In this document: one piece after another, positions 57,241 through 64,000 of the stretch | Layout of the letters: each line of letters opens with the position of its first letter | How positions within the stretch are numbered: position 1 is the stretch's first letter | NCBI GenBank assembly: GCA_027924585.1 | Contig: BSBM01000608.1 | Coordinates: forward strand, 6,450,501-6,514,500 | Reading direction: 5' to 3' | Source of the DNA: Larix kaempferi | Lineage: Eukaryota > Streptophyta > Pinopsida > Pinales > Pinaceae | DNA: 64,000 nucleotides | Notes under the pieces: generated by a model | The model's database searches: none | Told to the model about the DNA's origin: nothing | The model's input: only the letters and a program-made list of their open reading frames with translations | Position numbers and translations under genes: made by a program

Positions 57241-58376
57241 AATCACTGATTTCAAAGCATTATTTCTGTTATTTTGTATTTGACTCTCAAATGTGTAAAG
57301 TGGATAAACTGTGGGACAGCTGTCCTTATTTTCTTTTAAATAATTTCTGTAAATGAAAGGGAATCTCATTTTTGGCTATTTTAGGAGAGAATTTTCTGAG
57401 GATGACAAGTGGAAGGTGCTAGGTGGCAGCCCAAAGGGCAAATTTGTAATTATAAATAGAAGCTAGGAAGAATAGAAAAGGACTTTTGTTAGGGAAGGAA
57501 ATTTTGAAACCTTTACGAGCTATCTTGTATCGTTTCTGTAAAATTGAATTTTCTAATAAAAGCCACGGGAGATGGACGTTTTGCATGGGATGTTGGACGG
57601 ATGTATGTTGGACTATTCTAATGACTGTTGTTCTGTAATGTGAGATCATTCTTACCATCTGAACTATTTCTTTGTATCAATGATTTTTGCTCCTTCCTGT
57701 GCATGCGATTTTCTCTATTCTGTGAACAATGAATGCGTTTCATAGTGAATCAGGAGCTACCTACTGATATATTTACCATTGCTGTAGAATTCTCTTTTAG
57801 ATTAAACGGCTAACTGTTCTTTCTTCAAGATAATTCGTATGGCTCATTGTTCATGCCTTTAATTTGCTCCTTGCAGGGATCTTTAAATTTAATTTCAGTT
57901 TGTTTACATTTAGATCTGTTTCTGCGTTCTTGCTATTTAGAGTAGATATTTTGCTTCTTTCTCTGTTTCATGAGCAATGGATGCGTTTTACATTAAACTA
58001 GAAGCTATCTTCTAAGATCCTTTTATCTGGCTGTAGCTTTACCTGTAAGAATTGACAGCTACCTGTTCTTTCTTTAAGTTATCTGTTACAGATCATTGCT
58101 CATCCTTAAAACGTGTTCCCTGCAAGGATAGGTAGATTGATTTCACTTTCTAGACTTAGGTTTGTTTTAGTTGCATCTAGATCAAATATTACTAGGAATT
58201 TGCATCTCATTTAAAAGACATAAAATCCAAAAAGAAAGGTGGATCGGGCCATAACCGGTAGAATCGGATTTAAATTCCAAACCCACGGTTGCTGGAACCG
58301 CTAACCGGACGGATCCCCTACACCAAACGGGAGATAGTCTAATTAGGACCATCTCTCGGGGAGGATCCATTTCTGA
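57241..58376. other. Gap between ORF1 and gag of element E
   Basis: No coding sequence. T-rich with repeated words such as GTTCTTTCTT, TTTGCTCCTT and TTTCTCTRTTC. Two loosely similar halves (57690-57900 and 57940-58140) share ACAATGAATGCGTTT / GCAATGGATGCGTTT, CAGGAGCTACCT / AGAAGCTATCT and TGCAGGGAT / TGCAAGGAT, suggesting an old duplication of about 240 bp. An intron or a signal for gag translation could lie here, but nothing proves it. Confidence 0.5.
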
Positions 58377-58379
58377 TTG

Positions 58380-60836
58380 ATGCCACGATATCCGAGGCAT
58401 CAGCACACCCGTCATAGACATAGATATTCATCACTTAATACCACTCATCATAGATCTCGAGCTTTGTCACTTGACTCCACTCGTCAATGGCATAGAACTC
58501 CATCACCCAATCTAGACACCCCTTATTTTACCTCTGATTCTGAGGCAGAGTCCGAGAACCCCATTTACACTGCACCAACCAGTTCCATGGCTGGCGTGAC
58601 TTCCACCCCTTTCTTTGTAGGGACGATTGGTGGAGCATCCACCACCACACCATCTACCACACCTGCTTTGGGTATGCCCTCGATGGGGCCCACATCTACC
58701 ATTCCGATCACTGTACCCATTCCAGTAGCTGGCATACCTAGCACCACCCCATCAGTGACTCACACTACCCTTGGCGGTGCAGGACCGTTCCATACCACTT
58801 TCGTTCCTCCACTTGGGGGCAACCTCCCTCACCCATCCCCTACACTTGGGGGTATTGGCCCCAACATGGTCACACCCACTAGTATGTCACATCCACTAGT
58901 ATGTCACATCCTTCTACTAGTTTCCCATTCATGGCTCGCCTCAACCTTCCTGACCTAGCTAGACTAACTAACGATCCCATCAGACACGACCCGGCGTGGC
59001 CTCACATGCCCACCAAGCTCCCCTCCGACATCCCTAAGTTTGAGGGAAAGGCAGGTGAGGACCCCCAGAACCATATTATGTCCTTCCATCTATGGTGTTC
59101 CTCCAACTCCATAGTGGACGACTCTGTCCGCCTCCATCTGTTACAGCGCACCCTCACTGGCTCTGCAGCTAAGTGGTACATCGAGCAGCCCCATGGGACC
59201 CATGCCACCTTTACCTCCCTTGCCTCGAATTTCCTGCAGTTCTTTCAATTACCTGTCCACTATAACGCGGGAGTTGAGATCCTACTGTCTTGCAGACAGA
59301 ACACGGCTACCCACATCACTGACCACATTCATGAGTGGCATCGATGCTGCAGCCTCTGCAAAATCAAGTTAGACGACCATATCTTCTTATATTGGTTTCT
59401 AAAATTCCTCCTTCCTATCATTGCCAAGGATGTGGCATCCGAATGACCCCAGTCCAAAGAAGAGGCCATCCTCAAAGCCCAGCAATTTGACCTCATTTAC
59501 GCCCAGTCGGGTTATCTATATACCATCATACCTGACGCCCCTCATAGCGATTCCTCCCAACACGATGCGCCGGGGGCATCCCATGCCACAGACGGCATCA
59601 TTGGCCGTGTTGCCTCACATCCTCAACCCTTTTCCATAGCACATCCTAGCCATGGCCTCGACCTTTCGCCGGCTACATCTCAATCCAGAGCAACCAATTC
59701 GTATGCTCCTATGGCACATCACCACCATTCCCACGGACCCTCCTGTCCACCTCAGTGCTTTGGTCATGCGTCCCCCACTTACGCCCCCCCGGTCGCACCT
59801 CAGCCCTATTACCACCCATAGGCTGCACCAGCTCCTGTGCCCTCTCAAGCCCAACCCGCTTATTACCCGCCACAGGCAGCCCCTGCGGAAAACCCCCAAC
59901 CCATTTCACAGATGTATCAGCAACCCCCACAAGGTTCAGCACCTACGCAGCCTCCACCTACTTATTATCCACCGCAGCCTGCTCCTGCACCTGCACAACC
60001 CCAGAACCCACCCGCTGCCCAAGGGCAAGTATACGCCCAACAAAATCCACAGCAGAACTAAAACAACCAACGCCAACAGGGCCAGCAAAACCATGGCAAA
60101 GGCCGTAACCATGGGAACAACCCCCCTCCTAACCAGGGTGGTCAACCTCCCAATCCCCCAAACAACAATAACGCGGCACCTGCCAACCAGAACCCTGATT
60201 GGCCGCCCAAGTAGGCCAAAAATCCTAATCTGCGAACAAACCATCCTTGTTCTATTTGCAGGGTCTATGGCCACTACAGACACACTTGCCCACATTTGGA
60301 GCGAGCTCAGCAACTCTGGAATGATGATGCCCATTGCCAAGGGCACGCGGCTCCTCAGGCGCCACCCAACCCCCCACCACCTCAGCATCAACCTTTGGTG
60401 CTGCAAAACCCCTTACCAACCCAAGGCATAGTGAACACTCAGCCGTTGGCTCCCCCTCCAGGCAACGCGCCACCATAACAATAGATCACTTATGCTGCTT
60501 TTGATCAACCCATGTTAGATTTAGGTACCCACCACTTGTTGATGATGTCATCCACTGATGTCAACCTCCAAACCTGTCGAAACCAATATGGCTCCACCCC
60601 TGAAGCCTCTCCCACCGACAAAAGCACTAACGCTCATCCCACCGATCAGATGTTACGTATACCCCCAGATCCACTTGATGGCGCCTCCAAAGCACCTCAC
60701 TTCCCACTTCGTCGTATTAACAATAACCCCAATGCTCGTGCTGCGTTAAATTACAACATTGTAGATGACTTAGCCCAATCTCCTGTAGCTATGTCTGCGT
60801 TAGAAGTCTTAAAAACTGTCCTTCACAGTGCAATAC
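58380..60836 (+). pseudogene. gag of element E
   Basis: It opens near 58377 with a His/Arg/Ser-rich head (MPRYPRHQHTRHRHRY), then a Thr/Pro-rich stretch. A 17-bp tandem duplication at 58880-58914 (CACTAGTATGTCACATC twice) shifts the frame. The capsid part follows: PKFEGKAGEDPQNHI, AAKWYIEQP and FLQFFQLPV, the pattern of Retrotrans_gag. Next comes a Pro/Gln-rich linker (YYPPQAAPA) and a CCHC knuckle CSICRVYGHYRHTC at 60248. In-frame stops include TGA 59444 and TAA 60059. The C-terminal NYNIVDDLAQSP leads to a frameshift in an A run at about 60812, where protease begins. Confidence 0.82.
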
Positions 60837-60837
60837 T

Positions 60838-61917
60838 TTGCTCTCCGCCATTGGTGCTATTGACCCAAATGATTCACAACTGATGGCATTCGATTTGGAC
60901 CAGTCCGAACCACGCCTGCCTTCCACTTTAGCGTTCCAAGTTTCTGTTTCCGTTCGGAATCTTGTCATCCATCGGTGCATTATCGATGAAGGTGTCTCTA
61001 CATGCGTTATGTCCACATTCGTTTGGCAGAAGTTGGGATCCCCTACCCTCCAGCAGTCCACCACTGTGTTGCGAGCCTACGACGGCCGTTCGGCTCAACC
61101 CCAAGGTCTCTTAGCTAATGTCCCCGTCCAGTTGGCTGGTAAAACCGTACTCATTGACATAGAGGTCATCAATTCCCAGCTTGATTATAACCTATTACTT
61201 GGCCGCAGCTACATGTATGCTATGCGGGCGGTTGCCTCATCCATTTTTCATACCATGATGTTCCCCCATGACGGACGCATGGTCAAGGTCGACCAACTCA
61301 CCTATTATGATCCAAATGCCCCTGCTGCACCCGAGAATGTTCTCCTCATGGTTGAACAACCCGTTTGTGGTGCAATTACCTCGTTTGTTTCCTCCGTGGG
61401 ACCTAGAGTTTACTCAGATACGCCGATGACCTCAACATTTCAATCCATCCCTCCCCCGTCACCTGTTCCTGAAGTATTTGACCTATGTGCCCTTTCCCAC
61501 AATACGCAAACACCCAACAATCAACTGCCCTTGTTACCCAAACCACCATTGGTACCTAGTCACATTGGTGTTACACGCATCCACACAATCCCCTTCCTAT
61601 TCCCTCCCTCGGGAGTAGTAAGCGCCCCGGTTATGGCTACTCTTAGCCTCCCCGGGTTAACCTTGAGATTACTAGTGTGGTATATTTCACCTCCTATGCC
61701 CCCACCGACACCAAATGTCATCCTACAACCGGTGCAACCCATTTCCACTACTAGTCAACCACCTCCCGGTGTCACTACCCCTTCATCATCTATGAATCCC
61801 CCCCCTCTTATCAAGCCCACTGGGGGTAGAGGTCCACAACAATACACTGCTGTACCCTCTCCCAAGGCAGTTAAACCCCCCCGTGTTTTGTGCTCCCCCC
61901 AAATGCTCATTGTGTGA
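60838..61917 (+). pseudogene. Protease region of element E
   Basis: Aspartic protease of the retroviral type: VIHRCIIDEGVSTCVMS (Asp codon 60985), where D-E-G stands in place of D-T/S-G, and the C-terminal signature DYNLLLGRSYMYAMRAV followed by FHTMMFPHDGRMVKV. The LLLGR-x-(W/Y)-(I/M) and A-V-x-S pattern is typical of TAT-lineage polyproteins. A long Pro-rich linker follows (PPSPVPEVF, PPPGVTTPSSS). The frame ends at 61915-61917 by a shift in C runs near 61880-61900. Confidence 0.8.
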
Positions 61918-62615
61918 TGAGTTAGGCCATCTGACTCATCAATGTCCCTAATTACCTGCATTACAAGAACACATGCAAATGCTTGACGACGACCCCAACA
62001 TCCCGGTTGTCGAACTCGATCCAACCCCTAAGCCTCGTGATAAATCACTGCGTACTAACCACCCTTGTGCAATATGTGGTGTTTACGGCCATTACTCACA
62101 TCACTGTCCCGATCTCCCAGATTACCGAGCAGCTCTCTACGAGATGAATAATTTGGACCTTGAGACGGCACCCCCCACAATCGAGGAGATCCACCCCCCA
62201 GTCTCATCCCCATCCGGCGAGATTAACACCATTTATATGATCTCTTCGACTACCACTCCCTCGTCAACCGATTTGACAACTCAATGTTTCCGCAATGATA
62301 AGGAGATTCTTGAGGCTCTCACTGCCCCGGATTATCCCTGGGATGACATGCACCATCATTCCTATTTCCTCCCAGAAGAATCCTCCTCTACCACAGCTAC
62401 CCAATTCATGGTTGAGTCCAAAGATTTCCTTCCCACCAAAGTCGACTGGTTTAAGGATCCTATTCCCACTCCTGAGGCCTTTGAGGAAGGTAACATGGCC
62501 AACATATCACCCGTCATCCACATAGATATCTTTGACCCACCTGGTGCTCTTGAAATCATTACCTTAGGTGCCTCCTGCAGTGAACATGAGATTGGAGAGT
62601 ACAAAAACTTTTCCA
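61895..62615 (+). pseudogene. Linker of element E with two extra zinc knuckles
   Basis: Between protease and RT two CCHC motifs occur in one frame: CSLCDELGHLTHQC (61904-61945) and CAICGVYGHYSHHC (62066-62107), separated by a TAA in the first repeat and about 40 residues. The second is nearly the same as the gag knuckle (CSICRVYGHYRHTC), including the lead TNHPC, so it looks like a copied segment. The rest is acidic and Ser/Thr-rich. Confidence 0.7.
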
Positions 62616-64000
62616 AGAGTTTCGTGATGTCTTTGCCTGGTCCTATACCGAAATGCCTGGTCTTGACCCCGCTATTATAGAGCACCACATTGACACATGG
62701 CTAGATGCACCCCTCGTTCTCCAGAAACAGTGCCCCATTCATCCTTCAAAGCTCCCCGCTGTTAAAGCAGAGGTTGAGAAACTTCGCAAGGCAGGATTCA
62801 TTTATCCTATTGCATATACCACCTGGGTTTCAAACCCCGTTCCTGTTAACAAAAAGCAAGGCACCATTCGAGTATGTACTGACTTCCGCGATTTAATTCG
62901 AGCCTGTCCCAAAGACAACTTCCCCACGCCATTTATTGACCAACATTGATGCGTGTGCGGGGCATGAAGTCCTATCTTTCATGGACGGTTTTTCCGGATA
63001 CAACCAGATTCAGATCCGTAAGGAGGATCAGTACAAGACTACCTTTACCACTCCATGGGGCACCTTTGCCTATCGCGTCATGCCTTTCGGCCTTAAAAAT
63101 GCTGGTACCACCTTCCAACGGGCCATGACCTATTGTTTTCATGACTTGGTCCATATCCTGCTAGTGTATCTTGACGACCTTACAGCTCGTTCCCGGAAAC
63201 GATCAGACCATCTTAACGACCTCCGGCGAGTTTTTCTGCATTGTCGCAAATATCAAATCCGCTTGAACCCACACAAGTGTGTCTTTTGCGTTCCGGCAGG
63301 CCGGTTGTTGGGTTTCATTGTTTCCTAGAAAAGAATTGTTGTTGATCCCCTGAAAGTCTAAGCCATCTTAGACCTTCCCTCTCCTTGCACGCTTCGGCAG
63401 CTCCAGAGTCTACAGGGGCGATCCAATTTTCTTCGTCGCTTCATTCCTGACTATGCCACTATCGTTCATGGTTTCTTACGCCTGCTTCATACCCACATAC
63501 CCTTTGTTTGGGATGAGCAAGCAGAAGCTGCATTCGCAGCCCTCAATAAATCTCTCACACAAGCCCCTATGATCTCCCTTCCGGATTTCTCTCAGGACTT
63601 CACCCTTTACGTCTTGGCTTCCGATTATGCCGTATCCGGAGTCCTTGTTTAAGAAGACGCCGCTTGCAAAGAGCATGTCATTTATTATGTCAGCCAAACC
63701 TTGTCTGGACCACCCCTACGTTACCCATATGAGGAAAGACTCGCCCTTGCTATGGTCTTCTCCGTCCAAAAATTGCTACACTACATTTTGCTCAGTCATA
63801 CCACAGTTGTCGCCGACTCTAACCCCATGGTCTATTTCTTAAACCGGCGGCTCCTGCAAGGTCGCGTTGCAAAATGGGTAATTATCCTCCAGCAATATGA
63901 CCTCACTTTTCAAACCCCTAAGAGCACTAAAGCCCTCACGCTTTCCCAGCTCATCACCGATCTCCCCTCCCTTCTGCCGTCCCCACAAATCTCCGCTGAG
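62612..64000 (+). pseudogene. Reverse transcriptase and RNase H of element E (cut by window edge)
   Basis: It begins QEFRDVFAWSYTEMPGLD, then LRKAGFIYPIAYTTWVSNP, RVCTDFRDL, a frameshift at about 62945, SFMDGFSGYNQIQ, MPFGLKNAGTTFQ and LLVYLDD (YLDD 63167-63178). Then the connection domain and RNase H: LASDYAVSGVL, PPLRYPYEERLAL and VVADSNPMVYFL. In-frame stops: TAG 63326 and TAA at about 63359 and 63650. The RT copies element RNA into DNA, primed by a tRNA. Motif wording is that of TAT/Ogre-type gypsy. Integrase should lie beyond 64000. Confidence 0.88.

Larger units (their letters stand above)
48876..64000 (+). mobile_element. Ty3/gypsy retrotransposon E (TAT/Ogre-like), cut by window edge
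   Basis: Order seen: probable 5' LTR (48876-49600), PBS-like site, 4.3-kb leader with two repeat arrays, ORF1 (53902-57240), 1.1-kb gap, gag (58380-60840), protease (60838-61917), linker with two zinc knuckles, RT and RNase H to the window end. An extra ORF upstream of gag and a very long internal region are features of Ogre-type TAT elements. Protease LLLGR, RT lead FAWSYTEMPG and SFMDGFSGYNQI also fit TAT. Integrase and the 3' LTR are outside the window, so the left TSD (ATCAC if the start is right) cannot be tested. gag-pol has several frameshifts and stops. Confidence 0.85.

Overview
The window is a stretch of plant nuclear DNA made almost entirely of transposable elements. I found no ordinary host gene, rRNA, full-length tRNA gene or CRISPR array. 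The organism is most likely a gymnosperm, probably a conifer. The pointers are large, old, nested LTR retrotransposons with many point-mutation stops and little internal deletion, very AT-rich spacers, and a Penelope-like element (RT joined to a GIY-YIG nuclease). Among land plants that class is known to me chiefly from conifers (the 'Dryad' group). The species call is inference.

Layout. 1-1600: anonymous, weakly repetitive DNA. 1899-3212: 5'-truncated Penelope-like element, split by a hAT-type MITE (copy 1, 2209-2496). 3213-9580: AT-rich spacer with tandem duplications and an RNase H (RVT_3) remnant at 5507-6195, split by MITE copy 2 (5597-5893). 9581-18807: a tRNA-derived SINE on the minus strand, split by a Ty3/gypsy element (D, 9655-18663, minus). 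D keeps both LTRs, PBS, PPT and one gag-pol frame with six in-frame stops and no frameshift. 18818-20352: spacer with a second RNase H remnant. 20353-34172: Ty1/copia element C (minus). A second copia element, A (21676-28484, plus), sits inside C's left LTR. 34198-36060: LINE 3' end (zf-RVT plus RNase H, minus). 36065-42512: copia element B (plus), related to A, carrying MITE copy 3 in its RT and an in-frame deletion that removes the YVDD site. 42518-48875: AT-rich spacer with several short tandem arrays and a second SINE (45341-45571). 48876-64000: TAT/Ogre-like Ty3/gypsy element E (plus), running off the right edge. It has an extra ORF1 (53902-57240) upstream of a broken gag-pol.

Insertion order. 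Target-site duplications (TSDs) support it: C = AAATT, A = TCAAT, B = GTGAT, D = TTCGG/TTCAG, MITEs = 6-8 bp, SINEs about 10 bp. Hence SINE before D, C before A, and B before MITE copy 3. LTR pairs of A, B and D differ at a few per cent or more by eye, so none is very young.

Main points of interest: (i) the same ~31-bp palindromic repeat unit (CTTCCG..TGCGGAAG) forms arrays in the 5' leaders of two unrelated gypsy lineages, D and E; (ii) E's ORF1 is by far the best-preserved reading frame here, with one internal TAG in 1,113 codons, although E's pol is shattered; (iii) the Penelope-like element; (iv) an array of short palindromes in the U3 of copia C; (v) stacked minisatellites in the 3' untranslated regions of copia A and B; (vi) a MITE family whose three copies all interrupt retroelement coding sequence.
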